A stretch of 64,000 nt of DNA from Muribaculaceae bacterium (GCA_009775225.1 VSPE01000006.1:1-64000); one strand, 5' to 3'. Shown: positions 18,901 through 27,144, counted from the first letter of the stretch. Notes: a model not told the origin generated them from the sequence alone. Program-made: numbers and translations.

Positions 18901-19038
18901 AACACCGATTAGGGGCTCGCCCGTCTCGTCAGTAACCGTACCGGATACATTGAAAGGCGCAGCCCATGCACAGATGCCGTGCAGAACCAAAGCGGCCGTC
19001 AATAGCAATAGTCGGAAATGTTGTGAAAATTTTCCCAT
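15961..19038 (-). CDS. SusC/RagA family TonB-dependent outer-membrane transporter
   Basis: A 1025-residue protein with a signal peptide (about 1-27). Residues about 28-110 form the carboxypeptidase-D-like domain (VSGTVTDETGEPLIGVSV). Then come the LDDVVVVGYGTQKKVNLTGA plug start, plug (about 115-225, with LVLIDGVEGDMNRI and SASIYGSRASNGVI) and the beta-barrel ending in FNVGIQLDF. It imports oligosaccharides across the outer membrane using TonB energy. There is no N-terminal STN domain, so control by an ECF sigma/anti-sigma pair is unlikely. It is the first gene of the polysaccharide locus, preceded by a 614-bp gap. Confidence 0.97.
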   Translation of the reverse strand: MGKFSQHFRLLLLTAALVLHGICAWAAPFNVSGTVTDETGEPLIGVSVKAEKSNTGVSTDFNGQFSIVMQAPGTLEFSYVGMEAQKKKVSGATKLNIVLKENTNALDDVVVVGYGTQKKVNLTGAVQSVNSNQILRANTSNGANVLVGIVPGVYGAQGSGAPGGDAASLQIRGVGSLNSSTSPLVLIDGVEGDMNRIDLANVESISVLKDAASASIYGSRASNGVILVTTKRGSQGKPKVSFNGYVGWSMPTEMPDPVNAVEYLQAIDIANVNAGIGEQNTELINKYLTEGANLSGRYDTNWKDLIMKKHAMSQNYSVGVSGGTDFLSIYAGAGYYEQEGMVPNNEFKRYNLRVNTDMKINSWVRIGVDAAVRQAEVRNPIGGANELIGYALTLLPTFGAYDLNVETGELNWGYGNGVGNNPIAAINAGGYSKSWAPEYNAKGNIVITPVKGLTIQGSWNWKRNDGRTYTFANQYSQYEGGVLKKPYDVKKVAVRENRSSADYVQYNAMATYENTFGKNYIKAMVGFQSEDYNTHSLEGYRNTFNYDGYEDLVNGDAATATNSSYRTTYAMLSYIFRINYTFNDRYLLEVNGRYDGTSRYKADKRWGFFPSVSAGWRISEESFLKETQTVLNNLKLRASYGELGNQPSNSNFPFASVVTAGPAYGYYFDETFVTGAAQAALSNAAIGWEKSQQVDVGIDFGLFNNRLSGTFDWYYRRVTDMLQTFPLPGFLAMSAPMKNAGDMENRGWELSLEWNDRIADFNYYARFNLSDVRNKVTKLYGANYTSGNRWTLQGEAYSQFAGYVADGYFQSYDEINATNPDGSYVHAVYGERSLVQPGWIKYKDLNGDGVINGDDRTLIGDPRPHFEFGLTLGGEWRGIDLSILFQGIGQRDVAYTGGGARPLVGGSTIYRHQLGNTWTEDNPNADYPLLLNDPNASLSNNMFSSFWVRSGAYLRLKNLVLGYTFPKKWTTKAYIERLRIYGSAQNLFTARAKDNFYKGFDPEQTGGATCYPINRTFNVGIQLDF

Positions 19039-19652
19039 TATTACAGGTATTAGTATTGTTTGATTAGATTTGATTAGTTGTGTTATAGCTTGGTGTTATT
19101 GATTAGTCAATTTCATGTGCCTTACACCTTTGAAAAGATGCGTATTTGCCGGCTTGTTATTAAGAGTTATATTTCTATAGATAAAAAGGGATTTAAGGCA
19201 TTGATAATATCGCCCCTTAAAAAGCTTATACATAATCTATTACTTAAATTTCAGATATAGTTTGTGCATAGTTTTCTCAGTTTGACGCCACTAAGTTAGC
19301 ACCTTTTTCGAAACAACGTGCCATTTTTTACAATATTTAACTATTAATTTTGAATAAATGCAAACTCATCAAAAACTCTACAATTTTAGCGCCACGCTTT
19401 TTAAAAATTTTTAAAAATAAAAAATTCTTTAAACAACACCCGGAGAGTTAACATTTATAACCGGCACGTCGCACCGGCAATACCACTCTATTACTCAATA
19501 TATTACAGCACCCAAAACTTATTCGCGAGCAGTTTGTTTACTAAATATAGTTGGAAAGTTGGTATTTTTTGTTAATTTTGCGAGCATAACATACCGAAAT
19601 TCCGCTTAAGAGCGTAAAATTTATTTGTCTAACTCACATAATACTGAACAAA
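19039..19652. other. AT-rich intergenic region, 614 bp
   Basis: This gap separates susC (leftward) from the small winged-helix gene (rightward). I see no credible gene. It must carry the susC promoter, but no clean TAnnTTTG box is visible on the minus strand; TGAGTTTG around 19370 is one mismatch away. The long leader may hold regulatory sites. The rightward promoter is listed separately. Confidence 0.6.
19551..19580 (+). promoter_or_regulatory. Promoter of the small winged-helix gene
   Basis: TTG (19551-19553) and a -7 box TAATTTTG (19573-19580) are separated by 19 bases, as expected for Bacteroidetes. The start codon follows at 19653, giving a leader of about 65 bases. Confidence 0.65.
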
Positions 19653-19868
19653 ATGAACACAGAAGTAATCGGCACTTATGCCGGCACCGTATGGGTTGCT
19701 CTCAATGACGCCGAGGCCTTGGGCGTGAAACAGCTGAAGAAAATCACCAAACTCAAAGATAAGGAAGTATACGCCGCTCTCGGCTGGCTCGCCCGCGAAG
19801 GAAAAATCAACATCACCACCGACCCCGAAGACGAAAAAGAGCTTCTTCTCACCCTCGTGGCTGAATAA
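19653..19868 (+). CDS. Small winged helix-turn-helix protein (DUF2582 family)
   Basis: A 71-residue protein matching the small winged-helix family PF10771: MNTEVIGTYAGTVWVAL, a recognition-helix region LGVKQLKKITKLKDKEVYAA, and the wing GWLAREGKINI. Members are common in Bacteroidetes and presumed to bind DNA, but targets are unknown. It has its own promoter and a strong terminator. It lies between the susC operon and the epimerase operon but faces the other way, so a role in regulating either is only possible, not shown. Confidence 0.85.
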   Translation: MNTEVIGTYAGTVWVALNDAEALGVKQLKKITKLKDKEVYAALGWLAREGKINITTDPEDEKELLLTLVAE

Positions 19869-19891
19869 GAAACTCAACAATAACTATAATA

Positions 19892-19923
19892 CAAGCCCCG
19901 CGACTCCGATGCCGCGGGGCTTG
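19892..19923 (+). terminator. Terminator between convergent genes
   Basis: A perfect 11-bp stem CAAGCCCCGCG / CGCGGGGCTTG (19892-19902 with 19913-19923) around a 10-base loop. It lies 23 bases after the winged-helix gene and 25 bases beyond the end of the converging epimerase gene, so it may act in both directions. Confidence 0.8.
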
Positions 19924-19948
19924 CTATATATAATCAGTGTCAGAAAAG

Positions 19949-21139
19949 TCACAGGCTCTTGCCTTCGGCCTTTATGGCCTCAAGGGTGCGCCATACTTGG
20001 TAGAGACCGCGCGGAACGTGGAAACAGCCCTTCCATTTGCCGCCCTTGAGGGGCAGCAGCACTTCGCCGCGGCGATTGAGGTAACCGAACCACTCTGGGT
20101 GCTCGGCATCCTTGAAGTGAGTCCACACATAGTCGTGCACGCGCTCGAACCATTCGAGGCAGCGCTTGTCGCCGGTGAGGCGATAGCCTTTTATCATGGA
20201 AATGAGCGTCTCGATATGCACCCACCAGAGTTTCTGGTCCCACTCAAGTTCCTGCGGGGGACAGCCCTTTAAATCCATAAAATAATATATGCCGCCGAAC
20301 TCTTTATCCCAGCCGTATTCGGCCATGCGTATGGCTGTATCCTTGGCCATTTCGATGAGTTCGGGACGGCCGAGCTTCTCGCCCAAATCCATGATGAACC
20401 ACATAGCCTCGATTGCGTGGCCGGGGTTCATGTGACGACCCTCGAAGCAGTCGCAGAGGGTGCCGTCGGAGAGCACGTTCTCCATAACGAGTCCGCCAAG
20501 CTCAGGACGGATAAATACGTCACACACTTCGTGAAGGAAGTCGTCGGTAGTGCGCTTGAAAGCATTTTCGTCGAGGAGGTGCTGTATTTCGAGCGAAAGA
20601 TTGCACAAAATCATCGGCAGGGCGAAGTTCTTGAGATTGCGCGTCCCGGGGTGGAGCTTGTTCCACTTGCCCTTGGGATTGTCGCGGCGCTCCAGTACCT
20701 TATTCCATGCTTTGAGTGCTATTTCCTCGTATTCCTTGCTGCCGGTGGCCTTTGCCAGCTGGCCGAAAGCCATTGTGGCGAAGGTGTTGGAGAAGATATT
20801 GTAAGGCTCGACCAGAGGCTCGCCCTCGCGGGTGGTGGAAAAATAGAAGTTGTAGTTGCCGTCGTGACCGTGCTTTTTAAGGAACTCGGCACCTTTCACA
20901 GCGGCGTCGAGCCACTCCTTACGGGGAGCAACTTTGTTGTAAAGCATGGCAAACATCCACACTTCGCGGCCCTGAAGCCATATAAACTTGTCGGTGTCGA
21001 AGACCTTGCCCTCGCGGTCGAGGCAGGTAAAATAACCACCGTATTCTTTATCGATTGAGTTTTCGAGCCAGAAAGGCAGTACGCTGTCGAAAAGCTCGCT
21101 GCGGTATTGCTCGATAAGGCCGTCAAGATTTTGTATCAT
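19949..21139 (-). CDS. N-acylglucosamine 2-epimerase (AGE/RenBP family)
   Basis: A 396-residue cytoplasmic alpha/alpha-barrel protein. The two catalytic histidines of the family are visible: His241 in MNPGHAIE and His374 in KGCFHVPRG. Members interconvert N-acetylglucosamine and N-acetylmannosamine, or epimerise/isomerise unmodified sugars such as cellobiose or mannose. The length and the FHVPR motif resemble the acylglucosamine group used by Bacteroides in sialic acid catabolism. It is the last gene of the ROK operon, 39 bases after the transporter. Together with the NAGPA gene of the adjacent locus, it hints at amino-sugar use. Confidence 0.88.
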   Translation of the reverse strand: MIQNLDGLIEQYRSELFDSVLPFWLENSIDKEYGGYFTCLDREGKVFDTDKFIWLQGREVWMFAMLYNKVAPRKEWLDAAVKGAEFLKKHGHDGNYNFYFSTTREGEPLVEPYNIFSNTFATMAFGQLAKATGSKEYEEIALKAWNKVLERRDNPKGKWNKLHPGTRNLKNFALPMILCNLSLEIQHLLDENAFKRTTDDFLHEVCDVFIRPELGGLVMENVLSDGTLCDCFEGRHMNPGHAIEAMWFIMDLGEKLGRPELIEMAKDTAIRMAEYGWDKEFGGIYYFMDLKGCPPQELEWDQKLWWVHIETLISMIKGYRLTGDKRCLEWFERVHDYVWTHFKDAEHPEWFGYLNRRGEVLLPLKGGKWKGCFHVPRGLYQVWRTLEAIKAEGKSL

Positions 21140-21178
21140 TGTATGATTTTTTAGTGGATTATTATAGATTACTTGTGT

Positions 21179-22627
21179 TTATATCGAAGAAGCCCGGTCG
21201 GAAACTGCACCGGCAGCTCCACTAGGTTCCTTTTCCCAGTATTTCTCGATTTCTTCGAGGGTCTTGCCTGTGGTTTCGGGCACGGCGCGCCACATGATGA
21301 GCATATAGGGCACGCACATGGCTGCGAACAGCAGGAAGGTACCGGCCGGCATAAGGTTGGCGAGCAGCCACGGGGTGAGCTGGCCTACAAGATAGGTACC
21401 TATCCACAGAGCCAGACCGGCAACCGACATGGCGAGGGCTCGTATTTTGGTGGGATACATCTCGCTGAGAAGCACAAAAACCACAGCACAGATAGAGCCG
21501 GCGCAACACATTATATAAATAAGGAAGAATGTGAGCAACCACAGCGACGACAGCCCGAGCGAGGCTCCGTAGGTGAAATAGCCGGCGATGAGCAGAAGAG
21601 ATATTATCATGCCCGACACGCCCCAGTACACGAGCTGCTTGCGGCCTACCTTATCGATGAGCAGCAACGCGGCCACGGTGGTAAGGGTATTGACTGCTCC
21701 GACCATTACCTGATAGAAGAGTGAATCGCCGGCCGAAAGACCTGCATCCTCGAAAATGGTGGGGCCGTAGTAAAGCACGGCGTTGACCCCCATAAACTGG
21801 CCGAGAATGGCAATAGCTGCGCCGATAAGCACAGCCACAAGGAGGTTGGGCTTCAGGAGCAGACGCCAGTCAGAACCGGCCGAGGAGGTATTGCCAAGCG
21901 AAGCTTCCACTGCCGCCATTTCGGCATCGGCCGCAGCCGATGAGGTGAACACGCGGCCAAGAACGACACGACCGCGGCTCACGCGCCCGTGTGCAAGGAG
22001 CCAGCGCGGGCTCTCGGGGATAAAGAATATGATGAGGAAGAAGAGTACGGCGGGAAGGGTCTCCATGCCTAGCATACCACGCCATACCTCGCTCACAAAT
22101 ACGCGGTCGAAGATGCCGTCGGCGGCAAGCGCACCTTCGGAATAGGTGAGCAGCCCGTAGTTGACAAGATAGGCGCCCACAAAACCTATAGTCACGGCGA
22201 GCTGATAGAGCGACACCAGACGTCCGCGGTATTCGGCGGCTGCAAGCTCGGAGATATACAGCGGGCAGATAATAGAGGCCACACCGATGCCGGCGCCCCC
22301 CACGATACGCCACAGCACAAGCTCGCCGAAGGTGGCGCAGAGCGCACAGCCTATGGCCGAAGCGCTGAAGAGCACTGCCGACACTATCATGGCTTTCTTG
22401 CGGCCGAGCCAGTCGCCGAGCATACCGGCGACAGCCACGCCGCCGATAGAGCCGAGCAGCGCGCAGCCCACATACCAGCCCTGATTTATGGCATCAAGCG
22501 CGAACTGGCTGCTCACCTGCGAGATAGTCCCCGAGATGACAGCCGTGTCATAGCCGAAAAGGAAGCCTCCCAATGCGGCTACAAAGGATATAAAGAACAG
22601 ATATCCGAGGTTAATGTCTTTTTTCAT
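21179..22627 (-). CDS. MFS sugar porter
   Basis: A 482-residue inner-membrane transporter with 12 predicted segments and the sugar-porter signatures: GFLFGYDTAVISG in the first helix, GDWLGRKKAM between helices 2 and 3, PESPRWLL after helix 6, and PETTGKTLEEIEKYW at the C-terminus. Sugar porters are proton symporters or facilitators for monosaccharides (xylose, glucose, arabinose) in the XylE/GLUT group. It lies between the DUF4434 and epimerase genes in the same direction, so it probably imports the sugar that the epimerase acts on. Confidence 0.92.
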   Translation of the reverse strand: MKKDINLGYLFFISFVAALGGFLFGYDTAVISGTISQVSSQFALDAINQGWYVGCALLGSIGGVAVAGMLGDWLGRKKAMIVSAVLFSASAIGCALCATFGELVLWRIVGGAGIGVASIICPLYISELAAAEYRGRLVSLYQLAVTIGFVGAYLVNYGLLTYSEGALAADGIFDRVFVSEVWRGMLGMETLPAVLFFLIIFFIPESPRWLLAHGRVSRGRVVLGRVFTSSAAADAEMAAVEASLGNTSSAGSDWRLLLKPNLLVAVLIGAAIAILGQFMGVNAVLYYGPTIFEDAGLSAGDSLFYQVMVGAVNTLTTVAALLLIDKVGRKQLVYWGVSGMIISLLLIAGYFTYGASLGLSSLWLLTFFLIYIMCCAGSICAVVFVLLSEMYPTKIRALAMSVAGLALWIGTYLVGQLTPWLLANLMPAGTFLLFAAMCVPYMLIMWRAVPETTGKTLEEIEKYWEKEPSGAAGAVSDRASSI

Positions 22628-22652
22628 AAGATATACGTTTAAGCGATGCGCC

Positions 22653-23747
22653 TCACACCTCGATGCCGAAATAGTCGCAATAGCGGTTGTAGAGATGTCC
22701 GGCCTGGCGATATGCCGACTGCGGGCTCATGAAGTGACTGAACTCGAAGGTGATAGCCTTGTCGTAGCCGGCACGGCGTGCAGCCTCGAGCTTGAGGCGA
22801 AGCTTTTCGAACTTAATCGGGAAGAACTTGATAGGCATATCGCGGTCGAACGACTCGGCATTTGTCCAGCACTGCATGCCATAGCGGTCGGCCATGCGCT
22901 TGTTCACTTCGAAGAAAGCATCCAGCTCGTCATAGTCGATATGTCCATCCTGGAAGGCGCAGGCATCCACCACATCGTGTATGCCATCGAAGATTTCGCT
23001 CCACTCGCGTTCGTGCTCCTCCACACTCACCGCCTCTTCCTTGGTAAGTGCAGAGCCGGCAGCGGCGACAGCTTTCTTGCCGTCTATCCACGGGGAGATA
23101 AAGGTAGGAAGGCCACCCGACACATCCTTGCACTGCTTTCCCATTGCATGGAAAGAGTCGATAGCGCCTTTGGTCGCGCGGCTAATTTCGCCGCTGATAT
23201 ACCAGCCGCCGAAGCTCGGGTGTTTGCTGCCATAGCGCTCCCACACCTCGTCGATTACATACTTGTTGTCCTCTACCTCCCAGCTCATGTCGCCGGTATC
23301 CCAGTAGCGGCCGGAGTCATAGAGGCCGAACCAGAACTTCATGCCGTGCTTGTCGGCAAGACGCATATACATATCCAGCAGGTCGGTGTGCGGCATATAG
23401 CAGCCGCGTTTGCGGGTAAGATACTCCGACGGATAAGTGATAAACTTCCGATAGCCGGAGCGTATCATTATCACGGTATCGATACCCATGCGCTTCATGT
23501 GGGAGAAATCGGCATCCCACTCGGCCTCGCCCCAGTTCTGGTGCGGAATGTCGTGCGATATTTCGTCGAGGAAGGTGCCGGTGACAGGCAATCCGGCGCC
23601 GCGAGGCGTCACTGTCGGCGTTGCCGCAGCTTCGGCAGCCTCGGCACGCTCGCCGCAGGAAGTGGCCAGCGAGCCCAAAGCCCCCGGCACAGCCAGAGCC
23701 GATGCTCCGATTGCCATTTTTTTAAGGAAACTTCGTCTGTCTTCCAT
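22653..23747 (-). CDS. DUF4434 family protein with Tat-like signal and lipobox
   Basis: A 364-residue protein. It begins MEDRRSFLKK, close to the twin-arginine consensus, followed by a hydrophobic stretch and a lipobox-like LATSC with Cys31. The mature part starts near GTFLDEI and matches DUF4434, predicted to form a TIM-barrel related to glycosidases. It contains MKRMGIDTVIMIRSGY, a GGWYISGEI strand whose glutamate is a possible catalytic residue, and WTNAESFDRDM. It is probably an exported, lipid-anchored sugar-active protein. It is separated from the oxidoreductase gene by 13 bases. Confidence 0.8.
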   Translation of the reverse strand: MEDRRSFLKKMAIGASALAVPGALGSLATSCGERAEAAEAAATPTVTPRGAGLPVTGTFLDEISHDIPHQNWGEAEWDADFSHMKRMGIDTVIMIRSGYRKFITYPSEYLTRKRGCYMPHTDLLDMYMRLADKHGMKFWFGLYDSGRYWDTGDMSWEVEDNKYVIDEVWERYGSKHPSFGGWYISGEISRATKGAIDSFHAMGKQCKDVSGGLPTFISPWIDGKKAVAAAGSALTKEEAVSVEEHEREWSEIFDGIHDVVDACAFQDGHIDYDELDAFFEVNKRMADRYGMQCWTNAESFDRDMPIKFFPIKFEKLRLKLEAARRAGYDKAITFEFSHFMSPQSAYRQAGHLYNRYCDYFGIEV

Positions 23748-23760
23748 TTTCTAAATATTG

Positions 23761-25581
23761 TCAGTTGCTTAAGATAATATTTCCATTGTAATCCACCGGG
23801 ATGTCGAAGGGACGCAGGCACGAATCGACAAGCTCGGCATACTCAAGCCGCGAGATTGTGCGGGCCTTTGCGACCGACCCGGGCACTTCCGCACCAAGCT
23901 CCCGCAGAGCTTTGGCAAGCACTTTTCCCTTTACGGGGGCAGAGCCTGTATTTCGCGGCTCCTTTCCATAGTAGCGGTAGAGAAGAGCAAGCACGTCGGC
24001 GGTAACGGGCGAATCAGGATACACATGTGTTGTGCCTGTCCAACCTTCAGCTTTACCTTCGCCTCTCAGCAGTCCGCACACTCCCATACGCTGCACAGCC
24101 TCGAAGCCGCGTTCGCCGGGCCTGAGCTCGCAGAAGGGGAGCAGATAGCCGCCCGAAGCAAGCAATGCTTCCTGCACTTCCCTTACGGGAACCTCGCGCG
24201 GAGTTATTCCCGAGGCTGCGGCAATAGCGGCGATAGTGCCTGCAGCCTGCCCTATCTGCATCACCACGGGCTGAAGGCGAGTGGTGCCGTTTACGATATT
24301 GCTCACCGAGACAGCCTTCTCGGCCACTATCACATCGTCGGTGTCGTCGGGGATGAGAGTACCGGCAGGCAGCCCCCAGGAGGGGACGGGGTAGCAATAG
24401 AGGTCGGGGAGCGGCTCAGAGCCATCGTAGCGGGTGTGGTGCTGGTCGACAGGATAGTCACCCACAGCCACGGCGGTTCGGTAGAGAGGCAGCTCCTGCG
24501 CATAGGGAGCTGTTATATAAGGCAAGGTAAAGCGCACCACACCTTTTGTGCGGCGCCCCTCGCGATAGTAAGGCATAAGAGGAAGGCCGTCTGGGGTAGG
24601 ATACACACCACGGGCTATACGCAGCGTATCCATGCCCAATTCCTTGTGCATGAAATAGAGAAACCTGAGAGTGCGGGCTTTTGCCTTGTTTAACTCGCGT
24701 TTACGTCGTCCGTCGGCAAGTGACGCCATGTCGGCATAGTAGTCATTGCCGCATATAGGCCAGTTTATCATATACTTTCTACCTGGCAGACGTCCATAGG
24801 AAAGCATCTGTGCCGGCGACCAGCGTTTCTTCGGGTCGGGAGGCTCGGGGCAGAGCGCGTTTATTGCCGAACAGGCAAATTCGGCCGGGTCATAGCCCGG
24901 AGGCTCGTCCATAGCCACGGGCGACGGAGCGGCTTCGAGCACCGCCACATAGGTAAGGTCCTGAACAATACCGTTGGCAGCGGCGGGAGCCACATCTTCG
25001 CCAACGAGTGCGCCGCACTCCATACCGGTGTCGCAGGCAATACCGAGGCGCGCCACTATGTCGCCGAGTTCGGTACAGTCGATAATGACCGATGCCTCTA
25101 CCGTCTGATATTGATGCCGTGCGCGCTTGAAACGTACGCGCCACAGGCGCTGCGCATCGTGGTCAAGCTCCACTATCTCACGATAGCGGACACGTGTGAT
25201 GCGCGGTTCCGCGTCAATCATGGCACAGAGAATGTTCTGCCCCACCTGCGGTTCGAACATTATGTTGCTCACCCAGCCGGTGCGCAGAGCATTCATACCA
25301 CCATAGTGCATGCTGAGCGAGTCTACAAACTCGGCCCAGATGCCACCCCGCAGATTATAGTTGCCGTCGGCTGCGCTTACGCCTGCCGAAGTGAGCATTC
25401 CGCCCACCCATGGCAATTCGTCGGCCAACACAACCGACCGCCCCATCCGGGCCGCCTGCAACGATGCGGCGACTCCGGATGTACCTGCGCCGATAACCAA
25501 CACGTCGACCTTACGCACACCAGCGGCGCACTGCCACATTATGGCAGCCAGCAGAAGTATTGTAAGACAAAATCGTTTCAC
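23761..25581 (-). CDS. Secreted FAD-dependent oxidoreductase
   Basis: About 606 residues. A nucleotide-binding motif VLVIGAGTSGVAA directly follows the signal peptide, with the FAD-binding follow-on LPWVGGMLTSAG; this places it in the FAD_oxidored family (PF12831). The longest frame begins at a TTG (25593). The GTG at 25581, reading MKRFCLTILLLAAIMW, gives a standard signal peptide and is preferred. The family is frequent in sugar-degradation loci of Bacteroidetes and Planctomycetes, but few members have known substrates. Export implies oxidation of a sugar or aglycone in the periplasm. It follows the ROK gene and precedes DUF4434. Confidence 0.82.
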   Translation of the reverse strand: MKRFCLTILLLAAIMWQCAAGVRKVDVLVIGAGTSGVAASLQAARMGRSVVLADELPWVGGMLTSAGVSAADGNYNLRGGIWAEFVDSLSMHYGGMNALRTGWVSNIMFEPQVGQNILCAMIDAEPRITRVRYREIVELDHDAQRLWRVRFKRARHQYQTVEASVIIDCTELGDIVARLGIACDTGMECGALVGEDVAPAAANGIVQDLTYVAVLEAAPSPVAMDEPPGYDPAEFACSAINALCPEPPDPKKRWSPAQMLSYGRLPGRKYMINWPICGNDYYADMASLADGRRKRELNKAKARTLRFLYFMHKELGMDTLRIARGVYPTPDGLPLMPYYREGRRTKGVVRFTLPYITAPYAQELPLYRTAVAVGDYPVDQHHTRYDGSEPLPDLYCYPVPSWGLPAGTLIPDDTDDVIVAEKAVSVSNIVNGTTRLQPVVMQIGQAAGTIAAIAAASGITPREVPVREVQEALLASGGYLLPFCELRPGERGFEAVQRMGVCGLLRGEGKAEGWTGTTHVYPDSPVTADVLALLYRYYGKEPRNTGSAPVKGKVLAKALRELGAEVPGSVAKARTISRLEYAELVDSCLRPFDIPVDYNGNIILSN

Positions 25582-25671
25582 GGTCAGCGACAAGGGATAG
25601 ATAATTGTGAATTAAAGCGGGGTATCGTCCTTTTTTACCTGAAATTTACCTTATTATATTTATGAGTTGGA

Positions 25672-26886
25672 TTATTCAAGAATATCTTCAAAGGCACGGC
25701 TGCGTGCTATCACACAGGCTCCGAGCACGCCTGCGTCATGGCCGAGATGCGAGAGTACTATCTTGGTATCCTTATTCACCAGATTGAGCGAATAGCGGCG
25801 CATGGCTACCCTGATAGGCTGGAGCAGGTAGTCGCCGGTTTCGGCAAGAACACCGCCTATAATCACCTTTTCGGGGTTGAAGATGTTGATAAGTCCTGCG
25901 AGCCACCGTCCGAGTTCCCCTCCGACTTCCTCGATAAGCTCGAGACAGAGAATATCCTCGCGCTTCACGGCATCGAGAATATCGTCGAGAGTAATATCGC
26001 CGTTGGCACGGTAAGTGTCGGCAATAATCGAGTTCTCGCCTTCGTCGAGGCGCCTGCACAGCTTACGGTGGAGAGCCGAGCCGGAAGCCTCTGTTTCGAG
26101 ACATCCCTTCTTTCCGCAGTGGCATATCACCTCATTGTTATATGTGACCATGTGGCCGAACTCACCGGCAAAACCGGATTTGCCGGAGTAGATTTTTCCG
26201 TCCAGAATAATGCCTATGCCTATACCCCAGCTCACATTTACAAAGAGCACATTGCGGTCGTCGCGGTGGTTCCCGCAACGGAACTCACCGAAGGCCATCG
26301 CGCGGGTGTCGTTGTCGATGCAGGTGCGCACACCCACCTTCTGAGTGATAACATCGCTCAGCGGACGTTCCTCAAAGTTGAAGAGGCTGTAGCTGTAGCC
26401 GCTCTTTGGGTTGACACGACCCGAGATATTGACATTGACATTCATTATGTCGGAAGTCTTCACGGGTGCGGACGCCAGAAAATCGCGCATAATTCCGCAC
26501 AGTTCGTCGAGACTCTCGGGAGTATCGGCCACGACATAGGGCATATTGTCGGCTTTTGACACCACATTGCCGCAAAGGTCTATCACGGCCATGCTCACAC
26601 TGTTGCTTTTGATGTCGACACCGCCGAAGTAGCATGCCTTGGGGTTAAGTCCGTAGAGTGCCGGATGACGTCCGCCACTGATTTCGAGCTTTCCCTGTTC
26701 CTTGATAATATCAAGTGTGGCCATCTCCTCCAGAAACTTGTTCACGGTAGGCACGCTGAGATTTAGCTCCTTTGCAAGATTTGCTATTGTGTCGTATCCG
26801 TTATTGAGATAATGGAAGATTATACGCTTAGCCATAAGGGCATTTTTACTCCCTTTCTCAATGCGGGTTATAAGAGGCATTTCCAT
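25672..26886 (-). CDS. ROK family transcriptional repressor (NagC/XylR type)
   Basis: A 404-residue protein. Residues about 15-65 are a winged helix (YDTIANLAKELNLSVPTVNK), so this is a regulator, not a free-standing sugar kinase. Residues about 85-400 are the ROK sugar-binding domain, with the CIDNDTRAMAFGE motif and the zinc site CHCGKKGCLE (Cys255, Cys257, Cys262). NagC-type proteins repress sugar-catabolic operons until they bind the phosphorylated or free sugar. It heads the operon of oxidoreductase, DUF4434 protein, transporter and epimerase, and is probably its own repressor. Met3 is an alternative start. Confidence 0.9.
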   Translation of the reverse strand: MEMPLITRIEKGSKNALMAKRIIFHYLNNGYDTIANLAKELNLSVPTVNKFLEEMATLDIIKEQGKLEISGGRHPALYGLNPKACYFGGVDIKSNSVSMAVIDLCGNVVSKADNMPYVVADTPESLDELCGIMRDFLASAPVKTSDIMNVNVNISGRVNPKSGYSYSLFNFEERPLSDVITQKVGVRTCIDNDTRAMAFGEFRCGNHRDDRNVLFVNVSWGIGIGIILDGKIYSGKSGFAGEFGHMVTYNNEVICHCGKKGCLETEASGSALHRKLCRRLDEGENSIIADTYRANGDITLDDILDAVKREDILCLELIEEVGGELGRWLAGLINIFNPEKVIIGGVLAETGDYLLQPIRVAMRRYSLNLVNKDTKIVLSHLGHDAGVLGACVIARSRAFEDILE

Positions 26887-26976
26887 GGCAAAAAGTATTG
26901 GCAGACGAAGGGCGTCATAGCAACAGCAGAGGCAGAAGCCACCCCGTCCGGGGGTGATTGATTAAACAAGGTGATG

Positions 26977-27008
26977 CAAAGTTAAAAACTATTCCCGACA
27001 TTTGCAAA
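26977..27008 (-). promoter_or_regulatory. Promoter of the ROK operon
   Basis: On the minus strand, TTTG (27005-27008) is followed after 20 bases by TAACTTTG (26977-26984), a clear Bacteroidetes promoter. Transcription would begin near 26970, leaving a leader of about 85 bases that includes a short hairpin (26940-26956). The -33 box lies in the palindrome TTTGCAAA, which recurs at 27109-27116. Confidence 0.75.
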
Positions 27009-27108
27009 CTTTTTAATAAAAATCGAAGTTCTTGCAAATATTTTTACAAAATCAACACCCAATAAGGCCTTACAAGGCAATCCAAGGCTATATTACTCAA
27101 AAAAAATA

Positions 27109-27140
27109 TTTGCAAATTAGGAAGGGGTATAGTAATTTTG
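27109..27140 (+). promoter_or_regulatory. Promoter of the glycosyltransferase gene
   Basis: TTTG (27109-27112), 20 bases, then TAATTTTG (27133-27140). The -7 box ends only 4 bases before the ATG at 27145, so that transcript would be leaderless or nearly so; a second in-frame ATG lies at 27169. The -33 box again lies within TTTGCAAA. Confidence 0.72.
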
Positions 27141-27144
27141 CCCT

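Noticed and set aside
19078..19260. A 60-codon frame in the long gap before susC
   Set aside because: No signal sequence or domain, AT-rich composition and no promoter. It is better seen as part of the regulatory gap.
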